From positions 43,693 to 107,692 of the forward strand of contig JAFZTS010000026.1 in assembly GCA_017618715.1 (NCBI GenBank): a stretch of DNA of 64,000 nucleotides. Direction: 5' to 3'. Shown here one piece after another: positions 56,188-63,828 of the stretch. Made by a program: the position numbers and the translations under genes. The first letter of the stretch is position 1. The number at the start of each line of letters is the position of its first letter. The notes under the pieces were generated by a model, which was not told the origin of the DNA, did no database searches, and was given only the letters and a program-made list of their open reading frames with translations. This DNA is from Bacteroidales bacterium. GTDB taxonomy: Bacteria; Bacteroidota; Bacteroidia; Bacteroidales; UBA3663.

Positions 56188-57125
56188 AGACGAGTACACG
56201 ACATCTGCTCAAGGCTGCCCTTTTCGCCTGCTGTTTCCTCCTGCTCATCTATATGGTATGGAAGGCAGGACCATTGCAGCTATGGAGCACGCTTTGCTCG
56301 ATGCCGGGCACCATCGCCCTTTGCATCCTTGTCTGGGCAGTTGGATACCTGCTCAATGCGGCGGCATTTCGCCAGGTCTTGATCGGTACGGGTGCTCGTC
56401 TCGGATATCTTGAGACGCTCGGTGTCACCATATCGGGTTATGCGCTCAACTACATCACGCCCTTCGGGCTCCTTGGAGGAGAACCTTATCGGGTGTGGGT
56501 GCTCAAACGAACGATGGGTACCGAACGTGCCACGCAGGGCGTTGTGCTCTATTCGATGATGCACATCGCTTCGCATATCCTCTTTTGGATTCTGGCCGCC
56601 TTTGTGGCGTTGGCTACGGCTACCCTCACACGCCGTCAGGATCGAATCGGGTGGGACGAGACACTCTGGGTATCAGGGTTGATGCTCGTTTGCCTCTTTT
56701 TGCTATTCGTGTTCTGGCGACTCTATCGCCGGGGCATCGCACTTAAGTTTATGAGACGTTGGGTCAACTGGTCACTCCTCGACCCATCGCTGCTACCTCC
56801 GGGCAGGTTCATCCGTGCCCTATTGCTCGAACTGACGAGCCGTCTTGTCAATGTCATTGAATACTGGCTTGTAATGCAGGCCCTCGGATATCCGGAGTTT
56901 GGTTATCTTGAGGCCCTGCTCGTTGTCGCCTTCAGTTCGCTGTTGGCCAACGTTCTGTTCTTTTCGCCCATGCAGGTCGGCACGCGCGAAGGAGGCATCC
57001 TCCTGGCGTTGCAGTATCTGTTGTCTGGCCATCTGCTGCCTGTGGCTCTAACCCTCAGTTTCGCCACACGCATCCGCGAGTTCTTCTGGATTGCCGTCGG
57101 CTTGGCCATTATGAAACGCAAATAA
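56184..57125 (+). CDS. LPG-synthase-type (UPF0104) integral membrane protein
   Basis: A 313-residue protein with about eight hydrophobic segments. The conserved stretch ETLGVTISGYALNYITPFGLLGGEPYRVWVL and the C-terminal VAFSSLLANVLFFSPMQVGTREGGILLAL are typical of the lysylphosphatidylglycerol synthase transmembrane family, which includes lipid flippase-like and lipid-carrier proteins. It has no soluble aminoacyl-transfer domain, so it is not a full MprF. It overlaps the CDP-alcohol transferase by four bases, so the two are translated together. It likely translocates or handles the lipid made by the cassette. Confidence 0.85.
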   Translation: MKTSTRHLLKAALFACCFLLLIYMVWKAGPLQLWSTLCSMPGTIALCILVWAVGYLLNAAAFRQVLIGTGARLGYLETLGVTISGYALNYITPFGLLGGEPYRVWVLKRTMGTERATQGVVLYSMMHIASHILFWILAAFVALATATLTRRQDRIGWDETLWVSGLMLVCLFLLFVFWRLYRRGIALKFMRRWVNWSLLDPSLLPPGRFIRALLLELTSRLVNVIEYWLVMQALGYPEFGYLEALLVVAFSSLLANVLFFSPMQVGTREGGILLALQYLLSGHLLPVALTLSFATRIREFFWIAVGLAIMKRK

Positions 57126-57144
57126 AGTAAAAATATATATAAAT

Positions 57145-57918
57145 ATGAAGGGTCTAATCTTTGATTATGGTGCTACCATCGACAGCGGAGGCAGGCACTG
57201 GTCTGAGGTAATTTGGGAGGGCTATTGCCAGGTCTCCCTTCCAGTAACCAAGGAGCATTTCCGTGAGGCATACATCTATGCCGAACGATACGTCCAATTC
57301 ACACCCGTCATCCAACCCAGCTATAACTTCTTCGAACTGATGCAGACGCGCATCGGTATCCAGATTGATTACCTGATTGGCCAGGGTTTGCTCAATGAGA
57401 GCATCCTCCAGACGGCGCTCAAGATCTTCAGCGAGGGAGAAGTGCCCATTATCGAGAACATGCACGAACTTGCCCAGCATTTTGTCGATATCATTGCCGG
57501 CTATTGCTACGACTATGCAAGGCGCTGCACGCTCGACAATATACCGCTTATCGAGAAGCTCTCCGACTGCTATGAGATCGCCCTGGTGTCGAACTTTTAT
57601 GGCAACCTGGCTTCCGTCATCCAGGATTTCGGTTTGGGTCGCTGCTTCCGTGTGGTTATCGACTCTGCCGTGGTAGGTCTCCGAAAGCCCGATCCCGCCA
57701 TCTTCCAGCTTGCCATCGACCGTCTCCATCTCGACCCCAGCAACATCACCGTCATCGGCGACAGCTACAAGAAGGACATCGAGCCTGCCCTTGCCCTCGG
57801 CTGCAATGCCATTTGGCTAAAGGGTTCCAGTTGGGACAACTCCGACGACACCATCCAATACGAGCCCACCGTCACCTCCCTGCTCCAGCTCTTCGACATG
57901 CTCCAGCAGAATGCTTGA
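57145..57918 (+). CDS. HAD-superfamily protein with DYGAT motif I
   Basis: A 257-residue cytoplasmic protein beginning MKGLIFDYGATIDSGGRHW. Motif I is D7-Y-G-A-T, so the nucleophile Asp is kept but the second Asp (general acid/base in most phosphatases) is Gly9. Motif II VSNF, motif III Lys in GLRKPDP and motif IV IGDSYKKD are present. Last gene of the cassette, 19 bp after the membrane protein. In the inositol-lipid cluster of Bacteroides a phosphatase removes the phosphate from phosphatidylinositol phosphate; this protein may fill that role or act on a soluble intermediate. Activity uncertain because of the Gly. Confidence 0.85.
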   Translation: MKGLIFDYGATIDSGGRHWSEVIWEGYCQVSLPVTKEHFREAYIYAERYVQFTPVIQPSYNFFELMQTRIGIQIDYLIGQGLLNESILQTALKIFSEGEVPIIENMHELAQHFVDIIAGYCYDYARRCTLDNIPLIEKLSDCYEIALVSNFYGNLASVIQDFGLGRCFRVVIDSAVVGLRKPDPAIFQLAIDRLHLDPSNITVIGDSYKKDIEPALALGCNAIWLKGSSWDNSDDTIQYEPTVTSLLQLFDMLQQNA

Positions 57919-57946
57919 TGGCTCTCGCGTTCGCCATCGACCGAAT

Positions 57947-57980
57947 ATGTCCGTGCCCAGGAATGGCGCGGACATTTTTT
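57947..57980 (+). terminator. Rho-independent terminator of the lipid cassette
   Basis: An 11-bp stem ATGTCCGTGCC/GGCGCGGACAT (one G-U pair) is followed by a run of T residues, 28 bp after the HAD stop codon. Confidence 0.85.
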
Positions 57981-57998
57981 ATACCTAAAAGTAGGTAT
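57981..57998 (+). promoter_or_regulatory. 7-4-7 dyad upstream of feoAB, possible metal-regulator operator
   Basis: The perfect dyad ATACCTA-AAAG-TAGGTAT lies about 40 bp upstream of the feoAB -7 box (58037-58044). TAGGT/ACCTA half-sites are typical of DtxR/IdeR/MntR-type regulators of iron and manganese uptake genes. It follows the terminator's T-run directly, so it could instead be a second terminator stem. Confidence 0.45.
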
Positions 57999-58036
57999 TT
58001 TCTCGGCGAAATGCAACAAGTTGTCGAAAAAAACCT

Positions 58037-58044
58037 TATCTTTG
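58037..58044 (+). promoter_or_regulatory. -7 box (TATCTTTG) of feoAB
   Basis: TATCTTTG lies 31 bp before the feoAB ATG. No clear TTTG -33 element is present at 20 bp upstream. Confidence 0.6.
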
Positions 58045-58075
58045 CAGCGGTTATTGATAAATTATTGACAGAAAA

Positions 58076-60481
58076 ATGACACTAAGGGAACTTAAGATCG
58101 GTCATCGTGCCATCGTCACCGTCGTAGGGGGCGAGGGGGCATTGCGTCAGCATTTCCTCGACATGGGCATTATCCCGGGCATCGAGGTCACACTCATCCG
58201 ATATGCCCCGATGGGCGACCCGATGCAGATCATGCTTCATGGCTATCTGCTCACCCTTCGTCTCGACGATGCCGCTCAAATCGAGATCAGCACCGACATC
58301 CCTGTTGTGCCGCCCAAACCTCCGTTGCGTGACGATGAGATACCTCACCCGGGTCTTGGTGAGGAAGGACGCTATCATGAGGAGGACCAGCTTCGTCGCA
58401 AGGAGATACGTACCAGGGAGGCAGAGCGACATGGCCACAACCATTCCTCCGACCATGATGCCGGCAAAAAGACTTCCCAGCGGGAAAACCTGCTGACTTT
58501 TGCCCTTGCAGGCAACCAGAACAGTGGCAAGACCACGCTCTTCAACCAGCTCACGGGTTCCAACCAGCATGTCGGCAATTTCCCGGGCGTCACCGTCGAT
58601 CGCAAGACGGGTGTCATCCGTGGCTATCCGCAAACCGAAATCACCGACCTCCCCGGCATCTATTCGCTTTCGCCCTACACCGCCGAAGAGATTGTCTCAC
58701 GCCGATTCATCCTCGACGAACATCCTTCGGCCATCTTCAACATCGTCGATGCCACCAATATCGAGCGAAACCTCTACCTCACGATGCAGCTCATCGAACT
58801 CAATACGCCCATGGTGCTCGCCCTCAATATGATGGACGAAATGAGGGGCAACGGTGGTTCTATCCGCGTCAACGAGATGGAGGCCACCTTGGGCATCCCT
58901 GTCATTCCCATCTCGGCTGCCAAGAACGAAGGTATCGACGAGCTTATTTCACATGCCGTCCATGTTGCACAACACCACGAGATTCCCTATCGCCAGGACT
59001 TCTGTGCGCCGCAGGACCACGACGGAACGGTGCATCGCTGCCTCCATGCCGTGATGCATCTCATCGAGCGCCATGCCGAGCGTGCAGGCATCCCCGTGCG
59101 TTTCGCCGCCACCAAGCTCATCGAAGGCGACCCCATGACCATCGAGGCGCTTCAGCTCACCGAAAGCGAGAGCCACGCCATCGAGCACATCGTCGAGGAG
59201 ATGGAGCAGAAACGCGGCCTCGATCGCGCAGCAGCCATCGCCGACATGCGTTTCTCGTTCATCAAGGACCTTTGCGACAAGACCGTCGTCAAGCCTCGTC
59301 GTAGTCGCGAGCAGGTTCGCACCAATGCGATTGACAGGGTGCTGATGGGTCGATGGACGGCCTTGCCGTCGTTCCTGCTCATCATCGGCTTCATCTTTTT
59401 CTTCACGTTCTTCTCGTTGGGCGGTTGGATACAGGAGGAGTTCAGCGTGTTCCTCGATTGGTGCGGCAGCGGGTTGTCCGATTTGCTCACGCGCCTCGAA
59501 GTGAACCACATTGTCCGTTCGTTGGTCGTCGATGGCGTCTATGCCGGTATCTCGACGGTGCTCAGCTTCATGCCGGTCATCGTCATCCTGTTCTTCTGGC
59601 TCTCTATGCTCGAAGATTCCGGCTATCTGGCACGCGTGGCCTTCGTTTCCGACAAACTGTTGCGCAAAGTGGGCCTCTCCGGTCGAAGCATCGTCCCGAT
59701 GCTCATCGGCTTCGGATGTTCGGTGCCTGCCGTCATGTCCACGCGCACCTTGCCATCAGCACGCGACCGTAGGCTCACCATCTTGCTCACGCCGTACATG
59801 TCGTGTACGGCCAAATATGCCATCTACGGATGGTTCTGCATCCGTTTCTTCCCGTCGAACGGCAGTTGGATTATTATTTCGCTTTATGTGCTTGGTGTGC
59901 TGACGGGCATCCTCGTCGCGGTCATCTTGGGGCGTTTTGTCTTCAAAGGCGAACCCGTGCCCTTCGTGATGGAGCTGCCCAACTACCGTATGCCTGGGGC
60001 ACGCAACACCCTGCGTCTGATGTGGGACAAGGCGAAGGACTTCATCCAGCGAGCCTTCACCGTCATCTTCCTTGCTGCTATCGTCATCTGGTTCCTGCGC
60101 AACTTCAACTGGCACCTGTCGATGGTCGATGAGTCGCAGAGTATGCTGGCCGACATTGCCGGCGCCATTGCTCCCGTCTTCGCGCCTCTCGGCTTGGGCG
60201 ATTGGCGATGGGTGACCGCCCTCGTCTCCGGCTTCATGGCCAAGGAGAGCGTCGTAGGCACCATCGGCGTGCTGTTCCCTGGCGATGTGGGATTGCATGA
60301 AATCATGTCGCCTGCACTCGCCTTTGTCTTCCTCGTCTTCAGTTTGCTCTACACGCCTTGTGTGGCAGCCATTGCGGCAATAAGGCGTGAGTTGGGTGGC
60401 AGGTCGGCGCTGATTGTCGTCATCTTGCAGTGTTCCATCGCCTGGCTCATCGCCTGGTTCTTCCACCAATTATTATTTTAA
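58076..60481 (+). CDS. feoB: Ferrous iron transporter FeoA-FeoB fusion
   Basis: An 801-residue protein. Residues 1-75 are an SH3-like FeoA domain. A charged linker with a His-rich patch (RHGHNHSSDHD, about 120-130) follows. The FeoB G domain has P-loop GNQNSGKTT (146-154), DLPGIYSLSPY, NMMD and SAAKNEG. The membrane core has two gate domains (LIGFGCSVPAVMSTRTL, and a late GFMAKESVVGTIGVLF with the Gate motif). It imports Fe(II) across the inner membrane, driven or gated by GTP hydrolysis. FeoA-FeoB fusion is the common Bacteroidota arrangement. The next gene begins one base position after its stop. Confidence 0.97.
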   Translation: MTLRELKIGHRAIVTVVGGEGALRQHFLDMGIIPGIEVTLIRYAPMGDPMQIMLHGYLLTLRLDDAAQIEISTDIPVVPPKPPLRDDEIPHPGLGEEGRYHEEDQLRRKEIRTREAERHGHNHSSDHDAGKKTSQRENLLTFALAGNQNSGKTTLFNQLTGSNQHVGNFPGVTVDRKTGVIRGYPQTEITDLPGIYSLSPYTAEEIVSRRFILDEHPSAIFNIVDATNIERNLYLTMQLIELNTPMVLALNMMDEMRGNGGSIRVNEMEATLGIPVIPISAAKNEGIDELISHAVHVAQHHEIPYRQDFCAPQDHDGTVHRCLHAVMHLIERHAERAGIPVRFAATKLIEGDPMTIEALQLTESESHAIEHIVEEMEQKRGLDRAAAIADMRFSFIKDLCDKTVVKPRRSREQVRTNAIDRVLMGRWTALPSFLLIIGFIFFFTFFSLGGWIQEEFSVFLDWCGSGLSDLLTRLEVNHIVRSLVVDGVYAGISTVLSFMPVIVILFFWLSMLEDSGYLARVAFVSDKLLRKVGLSGRSIVPMLIGFGCSVPAVMSTRTLPSARDRRLTILLTPYMSCTAKYAIYGWFCIRFFPSNGSWIIISLYVLGVLTGILVAVILGRFVFKGEPVPFVMELPNYRMPGARNTLRLMWDKAKDFIQRAFTVIFLAAIVIWFLRNFNWHLSMVDESQSMLADIAGAIAPVFAPLGLGDWRWVTALVSGFMAKESVVGTIGVLFPGDVGLHEIMSPALAFVFLVFSLLYTPCVAAIAAIRRELGGRSALIVVILQCSIAWLIAWFFHQLLF

Positions 60482-60613
60482 ATGAACATCGCTACCATCA
60501 TAGTCCTGATCATCGTTGCAGCGGGCGTATATTGGTCGGTCGCCACTTTGCGACGCACTGGCGGTCGTCGGTGCAACGGCTGCTGCGATTTGTGCGACAA
60601 GAAGCGGAAATGA
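60482..60613 (+). CDS. FeoB-associated Cys-rich membrane protein
   Basis: A 43-residue protein whose ATG directly follows the feoAB stop. One membrane helix (IATIIVLIIVAAGVYWSVA) precedes a basic stretch and a CNGCCDLCDKK motif with four Cys. Small proteins of this design are regularly encoded next to FeoB and are thought to assist the transporter or bind iron. The position and motif make the call strong despite the length. Confidence 0.88.
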   Translation: MNIATIIVLIIVAAGVYWSVATLRRTGGRRCNGCCDLCDKKRK

Positions 60614-60678
60614 AGTGCGAAAAGAACTGAAAATAGGCTGCATTTCGCTGTTTTTTTGTTACGTTTCTATATAAAACA

Positions 60679-60736
60679 AGCCGTTTTTAGAGCTTTTTCT
60701 ATGGTTTTTACACCAAAAACTGCTCTAAAAACGGCT
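60679..60736 (+). terminator. Terminator hairpin of feo operon
   Basis: The perfect 15-bp arms AGCCGTTTTTAGAGC (60679-60693) and GCTCTAAAAACGGCT (60722-60736) are extended inward by TTTTT/AAAAA, and the hairpin is followed by ATTTTTG. It lies 65 bp after the Cys-rich gene. Confidence 0.8.
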
Positions 60737-60747
60737 ATTTTTGTGCT

Positions 60748-60778
60748 TTCATTCAAAGCCGAATCGACTTTGAATGAA
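60748..60778 (-). terminator. Hairpin after BspA-like gene
   Basis: An 11-bp perfect stem (ttcattcaaag/ctttgaatgaa) with a 9-nt loop lies 9 bp beyond the stop of the reverse-strand gene at 60788. The T-run on that strand is weak. Together with the preceding hairpin it separates the two convergent operons. Confidence 0.6.
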
Positions 60779-60787
60779 CAAATATGA

Positions 60788-63217
60788 TCACTTGATCATC
60801 ATCTTCTTGCCATTCTTGACATAAATGCCCCTTGCGGCGGGTTGCTTCGTCAGCTTGCGACCATCGAGGGTGAAGTAATAGTTTGAGGGGTTTGAGGGGC
60901 TCGAAATCTCCTTGATGCCGTTCTCCTGCTCATCGAAATTGAGGTTGATGGCGCGAACCTGATTGGCTCCAGGTCCTGCGGTGAGGCCCTTCAGCACGAA
61001 ATAGGCACGGAAAGCGCCGATAGTCATCGTGCCGTTGGGGTAATAGAGCATGTCACCGGCACCGAGATAAAGCGCGGTGGGGTCGGGTTCGGTGAAGGAA
61101 ACGGGGTCGTAGTTGCCACCGAAATCCACAAATTCGGTTTCGACATTCTGGAGCGTGCTGTCGATTTTGACGTTCTTGAAGGTTGGCTCCACGATGTAGG
61201 CACCGTCTTCCCACTTGATGAGGTAGGGCATACCTGCTTCGATGCTGCTTGCCGTTTCGAAACTGAGTGTCAGCTCGCCGCCACTGAAGCTTGTATTTGT
61301 TTCCGAAAGTGTCATCAACGTGGCACCCTCCAGCGGCGTGCCTTCGAGGCTGTTCAGGCTAAATGGCAGGCACAGCGTGTTCCAGGTGTCATCCTTGTAG
61401 AGGATGCGGCCACTGAGGGTAACTTTCGCCCGATGGCCATTATTGTCTCGAATAACGTTCTTATTGTCAGTGGCATCTACGCCAGAGTTGAATAAGGTGA
61501 TAGCTGAAACGTAGCTGAAATAGCCTGGATCTTCTGTACCACCGTCAGGGTGAGCATAGCCGCCACCGGTCTCGAGAGAAACGCTAAATGCCGTACCATT
61601 GCTGCCCACCAGCAGCTCGCATTCACCGAATATATTGTCCATGTTGCGACCCTCCTTGTACCAATTGTCATTGCAGAGGATTTCAGCCAGGCTGTAGCAA
61701 CAGAGGAACATGCCCGACATATCGGTGACATTCTCGGTGTTGAGGCTTGTAAGGTCGAGGCTTGTCAATCCGGTAGCATAGAACATGCCCGACATATCGG
61801 TGACATTCTGGGTGTTCAGATATTCAAGACCTTCGATGGAAGTCAGTTCGGACAACCCGGCAAACATATTCTTTGTGGTCCTAAGGCCGTCAAAGTTGCC
61901 GAACGAAGGGTCAAACACGACCTTCTTGATCGGCACATACTCGTCTTCCGATCTCGTGGGATTGACGTTGCGAGCCATTTCGTCGAGTTCCGGCTTCCAC
62001 GCAGGATAGGCACCCACCCAAGGGAGGTCATAGACGACACCTGTTTGACTCTCTTTGTTCGAATCGTAATAGAACGAAAGGATACCATCGTCGGTAAGCA
62101 CGGCGTAAGGCATATCTTGAGTCGAGAAATAAGCTCCCGGCTTGGCGTAAGCGGCATCCACATTGCCTGCATCATAACCTGGAAGATTGGCGCATCCCGA
62201 GAACATTCCTGTCGAAGTGACCTGAAGGCCGCTCCAGTCGTTGTTGCAATAGATGGCGCTCAAGGCCGTGCAACCGCTGAACATATTCGACATGTCGGCA
62301 ACCCTCGAAGTGTTCAAATAGGTGAGGCCGTGGATGGTGGTCAGCGCAGTCAATTCGCTGAACATATTATTGGTAGAGGTGAACGCGAAGTTCTCGAAGG
62401 TTGCATCGAAGGTCACCGAGGTGAATGTGGCAGTTTTCCACGAACCTTCGCCATTGCGGTTGATTCCGTAGGAGCCTGATGCGGGTTTGTTCCCGTCAAG
62501 AAAGAATGTGAGATTGCCATCCGAAACCACGGCGTAAGCCTCCCTCTTTGTGAAATTGCCTCCGTCGGTGGTTGGTTTGGCGTATAATACATCTGTCTCT
62601 TCATCATGATAGGGAAGTTCTTTGCATCCAGCAAACATTCCTGACGAATTTTGGTGGATCGAGATCAAGCCATTGCTCCAGTCGTCATTGCAGAATATGG
62701 TGTTCAGACTTTGGCAACCCGAGAACATGTTGGTCATATCACTGACTTTTCCCGTGTCAAAGTTTGTAAGGTCGAGCGTCTTCAGATTGTAGCATTCCAG
62801 GAACATGAATGACATATCGGTGACATTCTCCGTGTTCAGGTATTCAAGGCCCTCGATGGAAGTCAACCAATACATCTTGGCAAACATGTATCTTGTGGAA
62901 GTGAAGTCATGATAGTTGGCGAACGATGGGTCGAAAACGACGTTGGTGATTTCGGGAACTGGAACTTCGGGAACTGAATTTGCCTTTGCTCTGCGAGCGG
63001 GGGCATCGGCCACTTCTCCGTAGGAATTCCATTCGGGATAGCCGTCGCCTTTCCATGGGAGATCGAATTGGGTACCAGGACGATAGTCTCTTTCGTTGTC
63101 ATAATAGAATGTAAGAGTGTGGCCTTCATCATACACGGCGTAAGGCTCTTGCGCACAAATACCCTGCCATGCTCCGAGCACAGCAAGGAGGGACAATAAG
63201 ATTTTTGGTTTGGTCAT
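60788..63217 (-). CDS. BspA-like surface protein with DUF285 repeats and C-terminal sorting-type domain
   Basis: From the ATG at 63217 the protein has 809 residues, with signal peptide MTKPKILLSLLAVLGAWQGICAQ. Several 25-residue DUF285/BspA leucine-rich-like repeats occur (LTSIEGLEYLNTENVTDMS.MF, LKTLDLTNFDTGKVSDMTNMFSGC), arranged in three blocks, each preceded by a copy of a domain beginning YAVYDEGHTLTFYYD or similar. A C-terminal beta domain ends in YYFTLDGRKLTKQ.. and YVKNGKKMMIK, the usual terminus of exported Prevotella proteins (type IX-like sorting signal). It probably is a cell-surface adhesin or host-binding protein. The promoter at 63256-63287 excludes the longer start at 63286. 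Confidence 0.87.
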   Translation of the reverse strand: MTKPKILLSLLAVLGAWQGICAQEPYAVYDEGHTLTFYYDNERDYRPGTQFDLPWKGDGYPEWNSYGEVADAPARRAKANSVPEVPVPEITNVVFDPSFANYHDFTSTRYMFAKMYWLTSIEGLEYLNTENVTDMSFMFLECYNLKTLDLTNFDTGKVSDMTNMFSGCQSLNTIFCNDDWSNGLISIHQNSSGMFAGCKELPYHDEETDVLYAKPTTDGGNFTKREAYAVVSDGNLTFFLDGNKPASGSYGINRNGEGSWKTATFTSVTFDATFENFAFTSTNNMFSELTALTTIHGLTYLNTSRVADMSNMFSGCTALSAIYCNNDWSGLQVTSTGMFSGCANLPGYDAGNVDAAYAKPGAYFSTQDMPYAVLTDDGILSFYYDSNKESQTGVVYDLPWVGAYPAWKPELDEMARNVNPTRSEDEYVPIKKVVFDPSFGNFDGLRTTKNMFAGLSELTSIEGLEYLNTQNVTDMSGMFYATGLTSLDLTSLNTENVTDMSGMFLCCYSLAEILCNDNWYKEGRNMDNIFGECELLVGSNGTAFSVSLETGGGYAHPDGGTEDPGYFSYVSAITLFNSGVDATDNKNVIRDNNGHRAKVTLSGRILYKDDTWNTLCLPFSLNSLEGTPLEGATLMTLSETNTSFSGGELTLSFETASSIEAGMPYLIKWEDGAYIVEPTFKNVKIDSTLQNVETEFVDFGGNYDPVSFTEPDPTALYLGAGDMLYYPNGTMTIGAFRAYFVLKGLTAGPGANQVRAINLNFDEQENGIKEISSPSNPSNYYFTLDGRKLTKQPAARGIYVKNGKKMMIK
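60882..60908 (+). repeat. 9-bp repeat tract F in BspA-like gene
   Basis: Two exact units tttgagggg and a diverged ctcgaaatc encode SSPSNPSN in the reverse-strand gene, exactly between the body and the C-terminal sorting-type domain. Same unit family as tracts A and E. Confidence 0.75.
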
Positions 63218-63255
63218 TTTCAAATTGTGAAATGTAATGGTACAGAATGATGGCG

Positions 63256-63287
63256 CAAAGATAATCATTTTGTGACGATTTGACAAA
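63256..63287 (-). promoter_or_regulatory. Bacteroidota-type promoter for BspA-like gene
   Basis: On the reverse strand TTTG (63284-63287), a 20-bp spacer and TATCTTTG (63256-63263) form a full consensus match, 38 bp upstream of the ATG at 63217. Confidence 0.8.
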
Positions 63288-63543
63288 TTTTTCCTTCAAA
63301 ATTAGCAGATTCTACCTCATTATAATCTATTTTTCGCCCATTTTTCCTCTTTTTTCGTCCCTTTTTTCCTCCATATCATCCATTCCAACGCTACATTGAA
63401 GAGTACTTTTCGGATAATCATCCCGCCCCATAGATCTAAGCAAAACGTAAGTGTAACATTATTGTTTTGATATGTAACATTTGTATTTGGGTCGCATAGC
63501 TCAATATCCAACAAAACCATTCTGAGCGAAGCAAGCATCGGTC
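63288..63543. other. Gene-free A/T-rich stretch
   Basis: No convincing coding region or RNA is seen. Short open frames here (for example 63320-63538 reverse) lack any recognisable domain, and their composition matches non-coding DNA. Confidence 0.6.
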
Positions 63544-63828
63544 AAGCGTAAAATGTAAAACGTAAAATCGTAAAAAAACATTTACATGCACTTTGCACAA
63601 CCCGACAACGATTCCTTCTGAACATCCCTTAGAAGAGAGGGAAATTTCCCTATATATATAATGTTCGCGCGTAACCAATTACTACTACTATTATTAATAA
63701 ATTAATAATAATCCTTATTCTCAAAGGCCTAAGAGAAAGGAAAACTGCTCCTCCCTTCACCCGTTTCCACACATTGCACAACGATGTATTTTACACTTTT
63801 TACGTTTTACATTTTACATTTTACGCTT
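63544..63828. repeat. 285-bp element bounded by inverted GTAAAAT-type repeats
   Basis: The 17-bp sequence aagcgtaaaatgtaaaa (63544-63560) recurs as an exact inverted copy at 63812-63828. Each copy is extended inward by further GTAAAAT/GTAAAAC heptamers. The interior has a TTGCACAAC direct repeat (63593 and 63773) and an A/T-rich centre with alternating TA runs (63650-63715). No open frame of note is inside. It could be a small non-autonomous element or a structured non-coding region. Confidence 0.6.

Noticed and set aside
55120..56199. A 359-codon reverse-strand frame opposite the CDP-alcohol transferase
   Set aside because: It contains a PLKPLE-type repeat only because the 9-bp tract is read backwards. 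The plus strand carries the conserved motif.
63218..63286. Longer start for the BspA-like gene at 63286
   Set aside because: The extension overlaps the full consensus promoter at 63256-63287, and a proper signal peptide begins at 63217.
63288..63678. Small reverse-strand open frames of 72 and 80 codons before the BspA-like gene
   Set aside because: They overlap each other in different frames, are A/T-rich and show no domain, start context or promoter.
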